Counted from the first letter of the stretch, positions 1 to 10,071 are shown. The stretch is 21,063 nt of DNA from Bigelowiella natans CCMP2755 (GCA_000320545.1 ADNK01001140.1:1-21063); one strand, 5' to 3'. Notes: generated by a model not told the origin, from the sequence alone. Translations and numbers: made by a program.

Positions 1-420
1 AGGGTGGGGGGGAAAAAAAGAGGTTTTTCTTTAAAATAAAATTTTGTTTCCCCCCTCTTATTGCCCCAATTAAATTTGTGTCCCCAATGTAGGGGGGGGT
101 GTGGGCGTGGGAATCTTTTTGTTTGTGTGTGTGTGTGTGGGCCCCTCCCGTCCTTTTTTCCCCGACCCACCCAAACCCCCCTTTTAAAACTCTCTCCAAA
201 AAACCAAAGGGGGGTGGCATAGGGCATTTTTTTTTTTTCCAAAAAAAAAAAAGTTCTTTCCCCTTAAATTTTCCCCCTTTTTTGCCCGGCCCCCCCCCCC
301 CCCCCCGGAAAGGGGGGGGGGGGGGGAAATTTTTTTTTTTTTTTTTTTTAAAAAAAATTTTTTTTTTTTTTTTTTCTAAAAATTTATTTCCCCCCCCCCC
401 CCCCCTCCCTCCCTCCTTCC
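1..420. other. Homopolymer-rich, probably low-quality contig end
   Basis: Nearly every base here belongs to a run of three or more identical bases, with C, G, T and A runs of up to about 20 following one another. No reading frame, splice signal or known repeat unit makes sense of it. This looks like a badly called read end or an unresolved intron rich in C and T runs. Clean sequence starts near 421, just before the first recognisable exon. The open frame that crosses 99-515 is mostly a by-product of the homopolymers. The 5' part of the next gene is probably hidden here. Confidence 0.6.
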
Positions 421-444
421 CCTCCTCTCTCATCGGACTCGTAG

Positions 445-539
445 AAGAGGCAAGTTTCTCATCGACACTGCGGCCTCGTGCTCGCTGCTCTCCAAGGTGC
501 AAGATGCTTGAGTAGAGCTTGGATGAATGTCACATCGTC

Positions 540-579
<40 letters not shown>

Positions 580-708
580 TTATACTCGCGCGCGCATTGT
601 GTGTTTGTGTGTGTAGGAGGCCATGAGGTCATTAGGGAGCTGTGTTAAGACGCTTGATGGTGCGTATTCGCTAACGTGTGAGTCAATATGTGCGTGTATA
701 CGTGTGTA

Positions 709-747
<39 letters not shown>

Positions 748-1078
748 GTATATATTACTTTTTGTAGAAAGCGGCGAGGAGGTGCCCCTCCCGGATTCCT
801 ATAAAGATGAAGATAAGGAAGGTTATCGGGTCATCATAAATCAGGTAGGTTTACCGATAACATCTGTATATTTTTACCTACGAGACACAGCGAAAAAGCC
901 AAACGGTTTTCAGCAGATTCGGCCGGACGCCTGCCCGATTTTGGCAATAAATTAAGCCGAAAACTACTAATGCAATTCTTTCATTAGCTGAGCATGGATG
1001 GAACTCCGTTGGGAGGCTTGAGCCCATTCGTGATGTCGGAGAGAAGCTTATTGCCGTTTAAGGTGCGTGTGTGGCGGC

Positions 1079-1112
<34 letters not shown>

Positions 1113-1702
1113 CACAACATGAAATGTCGCCTTCCCCCATCCCCTCCCTCATCATCACCTACTAATGGCGCTCGATACGACGGGCAGGTGGATGGGCTCG
1201 TAGGGATTCTGGGCCTGGATTTTCTCTCTCGATTCGACGTGGTGAGAGTCTAAAGAAAGTGTAGCTCTCTTCAGAACGCTAGCGAAAGAATTTCGGATGA
1301 TGAAAGTTCCAAGATAAAAACGCCACTGCGGGGTTTTTAATGGGATAGCGATGGCGACGTCTTCTTGCCTGATATCATCATCCCCCCCCCCTTTCGCATC
1401 TATCATCTCGCAGGACTTGGATTTTAAATCGTCGAAGATCTCGCTGTTCCAGCCTGGTAAAAAGCACACACACAGCACACACAACACACACAACACACAC
1501 ATATATATGCATGCATATATACATGTATATATGTATAAATTATATAGCATTTACGTGACTAAACGATTAATAGACATGCGATTTTGTTGCTAATGTGTGC
1601 GAACGCCTCAAACCTCTCGATCACGAGAGAAAGTACCGCCCCAACCCGTAATTGAAATATCTTCCAAGGCCAACGAATAGTGCTAATCCTCTGCACATAT
1701 TA

Positions 1703-1735
<33 letters not shown>

Positions 1736-2136
1736 TTACTACCAACACAGGCATGTTATTGAGGCATAACCCCAGCATTAAAAACGGGAAACAGGTATAC
1801 TCCCAAAGCTTTCAATCAAGGGGTGGGGAGGGGTGGGGGGGGGGCAGAGAATGAGAGAGAGAGGGAGAGAGAGAGAAAGAGAATTGTTTATTTTTATTCG
1901 CGGAAATACCGAGGGAAGTTGTTGTGCGATGGCTGTGGTTGCGTTGTCGCAGGAGTGAATACCGCTGCGTCGTTCTGATTTTTCGTAGTTTTAGAGAGAA
2001 CACATCGGTGAAACGTCGCATGCATTCGCACTCGTTTTGCGCAACGACCGATGTGTCAGCTTATGCGTCTGTGCGTGCTGGCCGCCAGCATGCATGTACG
2101 ATAATCTGTACACACACAAATATAGACACACACACA

Positions 2137-2174
<38 letters not shown>

Positions 2175-2258
2175 CACACACACACACACTCGCACCCATT
2201 AACTGCATGGTGAATGGCCTACAATCTATTCAGCTCCATGAGAGAGGGCAAATTGGGA

Positions 2259-2291
<33 letters not shown>

Positions 2292-3682
2292 TGATTAAAA
2301 ATTAAGAGAACAAATTGAATAACCAACCGCTCGCAGGTGGATCTTCCATTGAAAATCGGTCCTAATGGCGTCTTAATGACCGAAGTCTCCCTGTTCCAGA
2401 ACCAAAAGGTAGATCGCCCCACGCCGTCGCGCATAGTCAGTCCTTCTTGTCCACTTACCCGCACACGCTGACGATGCGTGGGTTGTACGATGGAGTTCTC
2501 TTTTGAGCGCGTGATCGTGTTCTGATACTCCAATATTAGCATGCTTTACCTTCCATTTGCCCGCACGCTCACGTGATATCAAGAGTTTAGGGAGGATGAG
2601 GGAGGGGGGGGGGGGGGGGGGGGGGTTAAAAACCAAACAGCCGCAATACTACAACTCTCAAGAACCTTCATTTCGGATAGCAGGAATCCTTGCATTATTC
2701 TCGTCTAAATATGCGCTGACCGCGTTGTTTGCGTGTGATGATGACAACTACTACTACTCGAGCAGGAGGGCCCGATGATACCTGCCATCATTGACACTGG
2801 GATGTCCTACTCCATCATGAATTGGCAGGCAGCAAATCTCCTCGGCGCGCGCAAAGGTCTTTTACAGCATAGATTATTTATAAAATGTATATTAATGTAT
2901 GTGTACTAACATATATATATTTGTGGCGCGAGTGGGGTTGGTGGGGTTGCATTTGTTTGAATCTGTAAGTCTTTGCTTCGGAGTTCCATATCGTTTTCAA
3001 GCGACACAACAAACGTCGCATTCTCCCTGAGAATATGCCGTTTTGCTCGTACGTTGCGGTTGAGCAAACTCACCGTGTGTTACTGAATTGGGGGGGGGGG
3101 GGGGGCTGTCCCAAACTCTCCAAACCGCAGCGGGGAATCCAGCGAGCATTGATGATCGATTGCACACGTTTTGCATCCCATCAACAAGAGCGGCGCCCCC
3201 CCCCCCCCAAAAATCCAATACCGGACTTTCTTACACAACGTTCCCCCCGGCCATCGTCGGAGCCATCCATAAGTGATTCAATGATGCTGCTCAGATGGCT
3301 CTGGGGGGGTGAGGCCCACCGGGGCGATGGTTACTGGAGTTGATGGGTGAGAGGCTGACTTCGCTTTTATTTTATTTCATTTCTCCTTTTTTCCCTTTGA
3401 AACTGCGCATGATCGGCCCACACCGGCGTCTGGGGAAGCCTCTCATTTGGAAGAGAACGCCTGGAATAGGGAGAGGGGCGGGGGGGGGGGGGGAGGGTGT
3501 TCTAGTAGCAAGTCATTACTGTTAATGGTTGGCATTGTGTGCGGGCGCGAGAGCTCGAGGTGCTGCTAGGTGTGATATTGAGATGCAATCCCCCCCCCCC
3601 TTTCCTTATTCAATAGACAACCCGAAACCGTCTCTGAGGCCCCCATTGGTAGGCCGAACTCCGATGAGATCGCATTGAATGA

Positions 3683-3723
<41 letters not shown>

Positions 3724-3951
3724 TGTGTGTGATTGTTTGTGTTTGTGTGCGGGTTTCAGTGAATCAACACTGTGATGATATATACGTTGTTACTTCGATT
3801 GATATCATCATCATCATCATCATCCTCTTCTTAATTATCGTTATCACGCACTGCTGCTGCTGCTGCTACTGCTGGTGGTGATGTTCCAGGTGTAAGATTT
3901 AAATCATCGCAAGGATCGCTAGCTCCACCTCTACAAGTAATACGCGCGCGT

Positions 3952-4029
<78 letters not shown>

Positions 4030-4422
4030 TGTTTACATTTACATATAAAGCCACAAACACAATCATCATGATCTCTGCTGTAAAATATATATATATAATC
4101 GTATGTACATATATGATTCGATGATGAAAATCGTCCTAATATCGTATCATGCAACGATTCTCACCCACCCTCCCCACCCTGGTTTCTTGCTCTTTCAGGT
4201 GTCGCAAAGAGTGCTATGCGTTGGTGATATCGCCTTGTTTGATGATATGGGTCTCGGGACAAGGTACCTGCCCCCCCCCAACATTCGTGAATGCATATTG
4301 CATCGATAGTATTATATCTCCATCGTGCGTCTGTCGTTCTGTGTTGATATTATTGTGTTTATAGCCCCGTCATTGCTCTAGGAATGGATGTTCTCTCAGG
4401 TCAGTAGTGTACCTCTTTTAAT

Positions 4423-4461
<39 letters not shown>

Positions 4462-4521
4462 CCTCCCGTTGCATCCACGTAGATATCCTGGTAGAATTTG
4501 ATTTGGCATCTACACAAACAC

Positions 4522-4567
<46 letters not shown>

Positions 4568-4659
4568 CATATGTATTTTAATTTACAGATTCCCCGTGGA
4601 GCAATCGACTCATCTTATCGCTCGCGCTCGAGCGCATTAGAATAGCAATGCCAGCATAA
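445..4659 (+). CDS. Protein with two retropepsin-like aspartic protease domains (5' partial, about 15 exons)
   Basis: Predicted aspartic protease, probably a peptide hydrolase. Exons with consistent phases: ~445-496, 617-659, 768-844, 988-1062, 1188-1241, 1414-1456, 1751-1794, 2337-2408, 2766-2856, an unresolved exon near 3129-3200, 3617-3648, 3890-3936, 4199-4263, 4365-4399, 4483-~4522, 4589-4659. Lobe 1 has the active-site strand FLIDTAASCSLL, where the usual DTG is DTA, and the second family signature ILGLDFLSRFDV. Lobe 2 has PAIIDTGMSYSIMN and VIALGMDVLS followed by VEFDLASTQ. Each lobe therefore carries the catalytic Asp and the ILG-x-D-hydrophobic-L motif of clan AA retropepsins. No reverse transcriptase, integrase or LTR is visible, and the many introns argue for a cellular gene. 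The stop is TAA at 4657-4659, with AATAAA-like sequence about 20 bp later. Uncertain points are the 5' end, the exon around the C run at 3196-3208, and the donor of the penultimate exon. The two-lobe reading is strong; the exact C-terminal 22 residues are not. Confidence 0.75.
541..574. repeat. (TA)17 microsatellite in intron
   Basis: Perfect TA dinucleotide run inside the intron between the retropepsin exons ending at 496 and starting at 617. Confidence 0.95.
711..745. repeat. (AT)n microsatellite in intron
   Basis: Perfect AT run in the 660-767 intron. It ends about 22 bp before the acceptor TTTTTGTAG. Confidence 0.95.
1079..1106. repeat. (TA)n microsatellite in intron
   Basis: TA run in the 125-bp intron 1063-1187. 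The same intron has a branch-point-like CTACTAAT near 1159-1166 and the acceptor GGGCAG. Confidence 0.9.
1464..1736. repeat. Compound CA, TA and TAC/TGC repeats in intron
   Basis: The intron 1457-1750 contains imperfect CA repeats (1464-1500), TA/TGCA repeats (1501-1540) and a TAC run that passes into TGC repeats (about 1699-1736). All lie before the acceptor AACACAG at 1750. Confidence 0.85.
1852..2286. repeat. GA, CA and TA microsatellites in intron
   Basis: The 542-bp intron 1795-2336 holds an imperfect GA tract (about 1852-1881), a long interrupted CA tract (2109-2190) and a TA run (2259-2286). I find no additional in-frame exon in it. Confidence 0.9.
2604..2625. repeat. Poly-G run in intron
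   Basis: An uninterrupted run of about 22 G in intron 2409-2765. Run length may not be reliable in the assembly. A second G run of about 16 lies at 3090-3105. Confidence 0.85.
3686..4026. repeat. TG, ATC, CTG, CA and TA microsatellites flanking an exon
   Basis: TG run 3686-3719, ATC run about 3805-3824 and CTG run about 3851-3872 precede the short exon 3890-3936. CA run 3952-3988 and TA run 3989-4026 follow it. The 47-bp exon is thus an island between repeats. Confidence 0.9.
4429..4563. repeat. CT tract and (TA)n run around the penultimate retropepsin exon
   Basis: The CT run 4429-4457 serves as the polypyrimidine tract before the acceptor at 4482. The (TA)n run 4524-4563 starts directly where coding sequence of the exon appears to end. 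No GT donor lies between the VEFDLASTQ coding part and this run. Confidence 0.85.
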
Positions 4660-5516
4660 ATTTGATGTGAAATGAAGAAATAAATAAAAGGATGAGATCT
4701 CCGTCCAGCGCATGCGTGCGCGATCTAGATGACGTTTTTAGCAAATAATGAGTGGAATAATAGACAATGTTATATTATATTACTTCGATTGTACGTCTAT
4801 AATCATGATGGCGGTGCAAAATCGATACATGCTTTATTGATGACACTCGTGACGAAGCTTATACTACAGCCGCTAGATGCCTCTGCATCGTAAACTCCAA
4901 GCATGCTAGCATGCTAGCATGGCTACTAGTTGTACAGGCACCATTATCACCTGCATATGTGTGACACACATGCACACGCTGCTCAAATGCATTACAACAT
5001 GCATGCATGCGAAGGTCATTTTGGTTTTTACAATCTAGCAATGTGTCAGTTTTGTCGTAGAGCGAGGTGTGAGATCTAGCAAGAGATGAGCGGCACATCT
5101 AGACATGTGCAGGCTAGCAGGGGTAACGCTGCATATCATCGCACCTTGTGTGCTAGTGTGCTGCATGTGGACCCATGCGTGACAGCATGGTGATAAACTT
5201 TAGAACTAGATCTAGTAGATGAATGTGTCGCGCGCGACATGCTAGCACACATTCAATTATCTAGATATATATGCTAGTATGATAACTCGAGATGAGAGTG
5301 ATTAATTCTTTGTTCGTCGTTGCGCGAGCAATTCTGTTCAAATTTTGGCTGCATGCATGCTCGACCAAGCAAAGGAGGCAGACCTCACTGTGCACGACAA
5401 AGTCATCTCACCGCCGTTGCACTATTCCCGTGCAGCTCAACGTATTCATCATTCCGAACTGTCACCCCATTATTGGATGTGATGTAGAGCGACAATCAAT
5501 CAAAGGCGAACAAGAA
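4660..5516. other. Intergenic region between convergent genes, with a GCTAGC/GCATGC-rich tract
   Basis: This lies between the 3' end of the retropepsin gene and the 3' end of the minus-strand gene. AATAAATAAAA at about 4678-4690 is a plausible polyadenylation signal for the plus gene. From about 4865 to 5285 there is a high density of CTAG, GCTAGC, GATCTAG and GCATGC words, including GCATGCTAGCATGCTAGCAT near 4901. The block 5290-5516 has open frames on the plus strand but nothing I can identify as a gene. Confidence 0.6.
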
Positions 5517-6617
5517 TCACTCCTTCGTGGCCGATGACAACCCCCTTATAAAGGACAATAGCTGCATGTCAAAGGGAACTACGATTGCACCACTGCTGTT
5601 CCCCATAGCTGCTATTGCACTCTCGATCTCAGTCGCAGTGCGGCAACACACAGCAACCCGTGTATTACTCCCTGAAATACCTCGACAATGGTCCGCGAAA
5701 TCATTCGTGATCCTACAGCATCACACACGATCTCATCGAGGGCAAATTCCAGAAAGAAAAAAAATGGCGCATTGGGTTCATACTCGCAGCTCTTGCTGCC
5801 GACAGATACCTCGCGACATTTTCGGCTATAGCGCATTTTATCGTTTCTACGACGGCCACCGACCTGATGAGCGGAACGGCCTTGGCATCAAAGCTCCCGT
5901 CCTCAGGAGAAATCATAACCCAGCTGTACCCATTGCGCACAAGGCCGTTTACCAACGAAACGCTGTCAGATACCGGCGTCACCTCGAAGCCAACTGGGAT
6001 CCTAATGTTAGCGTAAACACAAGGTTGTTTGCATCATAGTCAAGATCGGAAAGGGGGTCAACTCACATCTTCTCGTTCAACAGGAACAGGTCCTTGTCCT
6101 GCTGCAGCAACTCTGTGTTTTGGTAGGCCTCGGCACCGCGGCTGCGAAGGTCCGTCGTAGTAGAGATAACGGCTTTGATGGGCGGTTTCTCGGGGTGATA
6201 GAACTCCTCGAGCTGGTTTAATATGGGAATTATTTCCTTTGGCAAAGAAAAGGCGGAGGAGGAGGAGGAGGAGGGGGGGGAGGAGGAAGATGAAGAAGAA
6301 GCGGTCAGAGCTTTCGATACCAAACGCGCTTTATCTGTTGTCACCTCAGGCTCCTTCCGTAGGTCAAGCCACAAGTCCAGAGTGTTCCCCTGCCCACCTA
6401 GAGAAGGAATTGCAAACCTTCTGCCCATCCTTCTGAGCGCGTTTATCCCCCCCCGAGAGCGTAAAGATGTGTTTATTTCTTGCATTTTCCTTGCAGCTAG
6501 TCTGCTGGCACGGCCATCAGCAGTCTCGAGGAGAAGAGCTAGGAGAAGAAGGAAGGAGAAGGTTCTATGCCTCTTCGAATAGTGCTCCGAAAAAAGACGA
6601 CATCGAGCTGCGTGCAT
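5517..6617 (-). CDS. Unrecognised 289-residue protein with signal-like N-terminus (four exons)
   Basis: I do not recognise the family. Exons on the minus strand are 6617-6067, 6001-5810, 5712-5681 and 5611-5517. Donors are GTGAGT, GTATCT and GTATTT, acceptors are TAG in each case, and phases are consistent, giving 289 codons plus TGA. Residues about 17-36 hold an Arg/His-rich stretch followed by LLLLALLLETADGRA, which resembles a signal peptide or targeting anchor; this is inference. Residues about 105-121 are a run of Ser and Pro encoded by an impure purine-rich repeat. The rest is a mixed alpha/beta-looking sequence with conserved-looking stretches such as FSLPKEIIPILNQLEEFYHP and PVGFEVTPVSDSVSLV. 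The start is the first ATG of the frame and lies 223 bp from the divergent PSF1 start. Unlike its neighbours, its introns (32 to 99 bp) hold no microsatellite. Gene structure is fairly firm; function is unknown. Confidence 0.65.
6254..6300. repeat. Impure GAG/GAA trinucleotide repeat within coding exon
   Basis: A purine-rich trinucleotide tract on the plus strand (GAGGAGGAGG...GAAGAAGAAG). Read on the minus strand it encodes the Ser-rich run of the 289-residue protein. It is the only clear microsatellite in that gene, and it keeps the frame. Confidence 0.85.
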
Positions 6618-6840
6618 CTTCCTCCCCTCGTTCCCACGAGTCCCAGCGAGGGGGGAGGAACTATCCCGAAGGGAGAAAAAAAATCAGATGTTTTGAGGCA
6701 ACGTCGATAGTGAGACAAATGGAGTACTTTTTACATCTGCGACAATTAAAACATCGTAATTTCGCCTTCTTACAGGAAAAAAAAAAGTCGCCCGAAACCA
6801 CTTCCCGCCTCCTCTGCCCCCACCTCGAACAGGCCGCAGG
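6618..6840. promoter_or_regulatory. Shared divergent promoter region of the 289-residue gene and PSF1
   Basis: The 223 bp between the two divergent start codons must contain both promoters and both 5' untranslated regions. I see no clear TATA box. There are A-runs at 6675-6683 and 6778-6786 and a C-rich segment next to the PSF1 start. No CTAG words are present, in contrast to the downstream intergenic regions. Confidence 0.4.
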
Positions 6841-7750
6841 ATGCAAGTTTGCCAGCACGCGAAGGACCTCATCCTGGAAATCAAGCATGCCAAGAATATT
6901 CCCTCATACAACGTACATGCTTAGCGATATTTGTCTGCGAAGACGAGGAAGGAAGAGAGAAGGAGGAAAACAATGGGAGTCTACATTGTCATACTGTTTC
7001 CCCTCTGATGTCCCAAATTCATAATACAGAACGATAAGATGACAAAAGTAAGCAACGAAACCCATCAAATCTACAGGGACCTAATGAAAAAGATAAGGTG
7101 AACCCGTGGCTTGGTGCGTGAGTTGACAGTGAATAATAATCCGTCCTCCTCCTCTCAGATCAGCGAACCAGGATGACCTCAAAGACCCATCTGTGACCGC
7201 ATCAATAGCCGTTAGCAATGAAATTATCCAGCGGAATAAGAGGATGGCTTTAGCTTACTTGTAATGCAATTCTTAGGGGAGGGGGGGGGGGGTGTAGGGA
7301 TAATTTAACTGAGTGCGATAGTATTTAACTGATATTTATATTCAGATATGAACGTGTAAAGCGCATAGAAGACGTATGGTGGACACGTAGCAGTGTTCTG
7401 CCTGAGGATGTTAGGCCAAATCTTAGTCGCTCAGAAAAGGAGTACTTTGAAGGATACGATGAGCTTATGGACAGCTATTCTCGGACAATGGATGTAGACA
7501 TTGCATCGGTAACAAAAGCACCCCATCTCTCTCTACGCTTCGAGTGTGTCACCTCCTTTTCAACCGTGTTCTGCAGGATTTGCTCCCACCTGAGGATTTC
7601 ATGGTAGAGGTTCGGATATTGAAAGACTGTGGCGAAATAGTGCTCAAAAGCGGTCAGTTTGTAAACTTGAAAAAAAGTACAATCTTCATGCGAAGGAGCG
7701 ACGCAGAAGGGATCATCCAGCAAGGGCTAGCCGTAATATTAGATAAATAA
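6841..7750 (+). CDS. PSF1: DNA replication complex GINS subunit PSF1
   Basis: PSF1 is one of four GINS subunits. With CDC45 and MCM2-7 it forms the CMG replicative helicase in the nucleus. Five exons, 6841-6912, 7030-7097, 7159-7260, 7346-7508 and 7577-7750, join in phase to give 192 residues, close to the usual length of about 196. The N-terminal helical A domain begins MQVCQHAKDLILEIKHAK. The family block RNKRMALAYLYERVKRIEDV spans the exon 3/4 junction. The C-terminal B domain begins after DLLPPEDFMVEVRILKDCGE and includes the FMRRSDAEGIIQQGL segment typical of PSF1. All introns are GT-AG and short (61 to 117 bp); the intron 7261-7345 has a poly-G run. The start is the first ATG in frame and matches the family N-terminus. 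The gene appears complete and functional. TAAATAATC overlaps the stop region. Confidence 0.93.
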
Positions 7751-7896
7751 TCACCCTTTGGATCTGCTGGGAATAGAATCTGCATGTTGGCCAAATGATT
7801 TCCTAACAGTAGCTCGACACTGCATGCATCGCAGCGTGGTGGGATGATAAAACATTTTGCGATGTGATCTGGCATTGTTGTACGTCGAATGCAGAG

Positions 7897-7920
7897 ATGC
7901 GGTGCGGTGCGGTGCGGTGC
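7897..7920. repeat. (TGCGG)n tandem repeat
   Basis: About five copies of the pentamer TGCGG/GCGGT in the PSF1 downstream flank. Confidence 0.85.
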
Positions 7921-8009
7921 AACACAACAACGTGTCATCGAAGAACAGGTGGCGATTTTGTTGGCATGTGGATCGAGCAGACACAGATATAGCGCAGCAT
8001 GCGCCCCTA

Positions 8010-8335
8010 GGCCCTTATATACCCTGCTAGCCTGCTAGCCTGACTTGCTAGTAATTTGTCCGCTAGCCTGTGGGCATCTCTGTATCTTGATCTAGCCAGC
8101 TAGCTAGATGCATCGTGTGCGCACGCACGACACGTCCGTGGATGTATAGCCATCCTGCACACGCATGTGATGATACATGCATGCTAGCTAGCAAGAATTA
8201 TGCACATGTGCGTGTGCGCGTGCATGCTATGTGCGGCGTGTGTGTTCCTATATTAAACTTTTGCAATCGATCGATGCCAAAGGAATGTGGTGCACGCTGT
8301 GTAGCTACATGCAGGAACGATCTAGCGATGTGTGT
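8010..8335. repeat. GCTAGC-rich tract downstream of PSF1
   Basis: Repeated GCTAGC, CTAGCC and TAGCTAGC words together with GCATGC and CGTGCGCACG-type palindromes. The composition is like that of the tracts at 4865-5285 and 15760-16790. There is no long tandem unit; the shared feature is the density of short self-complementary words. Confidence 0.7.
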
Positions 8336-8364
8336 GATGAATATGTCAGTCTCCACATGCTGTA

Positions 8365-8372
<8 letters not shown>

Positions 8373-8404
<32 letters not shown>
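8373..8404. repeat. (TA)n microsatellite
   Basis: Perfect TA run in the convergent intergenic region, preceded by a short TG run. Confidence 0.95.
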
Positions 8405-8407
<3 letters not shown>

Positions 8408-9062
8408 TTACGTACGTGGAGTCTATCACATAGTAGACGTGTTGTCTACCACACAACATCTCTGCCATGGCAAGATCGCAGGTCGATGGTGCATCAACAC
8501 AATGACGGCATGCAATGTTAGTGCGCTGCAACGCTGCAACTTGCAGCAGCCCCAGCTTCACATAGGTCAATACACAATCAAAGTGCGTGAAACGCAGCAC
8601 ATCACGAACCATAATCATCCACAACATCTTGCAACACCGATCATTGCTATCTCTTCGATTTCGGCGGCAAAGGATTATCACTTGCGTCATTTTGCGGTTG
8701 GGAGGCATTCGTTCTTTGGAGCACAATGCCAGTGGAGGAGCCCCGATCAGTAGACGAATCACCAGTGCTAGAAATGCTTAACGTGCGGTATTGAGGAAAG
8801 GAATCGAAGGCTGCCTTCTCAGGAAGGGGCTGAATCCTACAGATACATCATGGTTAGAACCCCGCAGTTGCTTTTTCATCATTATTTCTAGCTAGCATAC
8901 ACCCTTCACGCCATTGTTGACACTGAAGAATGTGCAAGTAGCATTATTACAAGCACACGTGTTTTGAAGGGAAGATGCGATGATCAACAGCCCTGTCGCA
9001 GAGTAGGATCATTGGCAACTAGGTACATCTTCTTCACCAATTTTGAGCGTGAAATATAAATA

Positions 9063-9066
<4 letters not shown>

Positions 9067-9106
<40 letters not shown>
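9067..9106. repeat. (TA)n microsatellite in 3' flank
   Basis: Perfect TA run about 50 bp beyond the PHYHD1-like stop codon, so probably in its 3' untranslated region or just after it. Confidence 0.95.
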
Positions 9107-9113
<7 letters not shown>

Positions 9114-9157
9114 TATATTTAAATATCGGTGCGTGCGTGTGTGCATACAAAACTACA

Positions 9158-9389
9158 CTAAAGAAGCTGCATATCCCACCAATTCCCCGAACTCCAGGGC
9201 AGCTCTCCGTCGATAAGATGAATCGTAAAGGCCCTGCGCGACTTGTCGGATCGGTTTGCGTTGCTGGCGTGTAGCAGGTACGGATGTAGTATGACCACGT
9301 CCCCAGGTTCCATTTCAAGCGTCTAAGCACGACAAAATGCTTCAGAAGCCAAAAGAATGACGAATCATTTATTACTTTTATTATTATTG

Positions 9390-9424
<35 letters not shown>

Positions 9425-9527
9425 TTCTTTTTTTAGGGCAATGGATCGACATCTTGTTGGCCTTCCGGCAGCACAGCCAGAATATCGTCCGAGGAAGCAC
9501 GTATACGTGCACGTATGTGTATATGAT

Positions 9528-9584
<57 letters not shown>

Positions 9585-10071
9585 ACATGATGCTACTGAA
9601 GAGCAGAGACTCGTTACCTCCCATCGACTCTTATGCAGCTTTGCGACTTTCTTCGTCCAAGCAATTCGCTTTGCAGCACCAGCCGCACTGGTGCTTCTGC
9701 TTGTACTATTCTCCTTTTCGACACCTTTCGAATCTATCCCCCCTCCCCCCTCCTCCCTCAAAGTGCTGTTGCTGCAAGCTCTTGGTTTCTTCTTCTCATG
9801 ATCAGCCTGGTTCACGGCTTCGAGGGACTCGCTCTTAGGTTTCGCCTCTCCTTCTTTTCTTGCTATTTGTGGCACCCGATCCCCCTCTCGGTTCCTGCTC
9901 GCATCGCGTTTCTCCAACGACTTGGAGGCGGGGGCGGCGATGTAGTTGAATCCCGTCTTCAGTTCTTTGTGGTCACACTCAAACCTGTCGCATGCAGCAT
10001 ACAAGCAGCCGTGGGAAGTGCGTGAAAGAACTGAACAAACTAACGGCGTAGTACATTATACAAATTGTATT

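Larger units (their letters stand above)
7751..9157. other. Intergenic region between convergent PSF1 and PHYHD1-like genes
   Basis: This holds the 3' flanks of two convergent genes. Visible elements are a GCGGT pentanucleotide repeat (about 7897-7920), a CTAG/GCTAGC-rich tract (about 8010-8335 and again at 8888-8900), and (TA)n runs at 8373-8404 and 9067-9106. Several open frames of about 100 codons occur between 8440 and 8760 on both strands. They overlap each other, show no family motif and have no consistent splice structure, so I do not call a gene. Confidence 0.6.

Noticed and set aside
5292-5537. Plus-strand frame containing NVFIIPNCHPIIGCDVE, which loosely recalls the IIG-x-D motif of retropepsins
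   Set aside because: No active-site DTG/DSG motif lies nearby, the block overlaps the 3' end of the minus-strand gene, and the resemblance is a few residues only.
5527-6039. Plus-strand open frame of 170 codons
   Set aside because: It lies antisense to three exons of the minus-strand 289-residue gene, which has matching splice sites and phases. The plus frame has no motif.
6661-6911. Minus-strand frames opposite the PSF1 start
   Set aside because: They are antisense to PSF1 exon 1, whose N-terminus matches the family. The apparent minus-strand splice sites are coincidental.
8346-8762. Minus-strand frame of 138 codons and the opposing plus-strand frames
   Set aside because: The minus frame runs into a TA repeat read as Tyr-Ile. 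Neither strand shows a family motif or a splice structure, and the region lies between two convergent gene ends.
9357-9590. Frames rich in Leu, Cys-Val or Arg-Glu repeats
   Set aside because: These are translated microsatellites (TTA, TG and GA) in PHYHD1-like introns.
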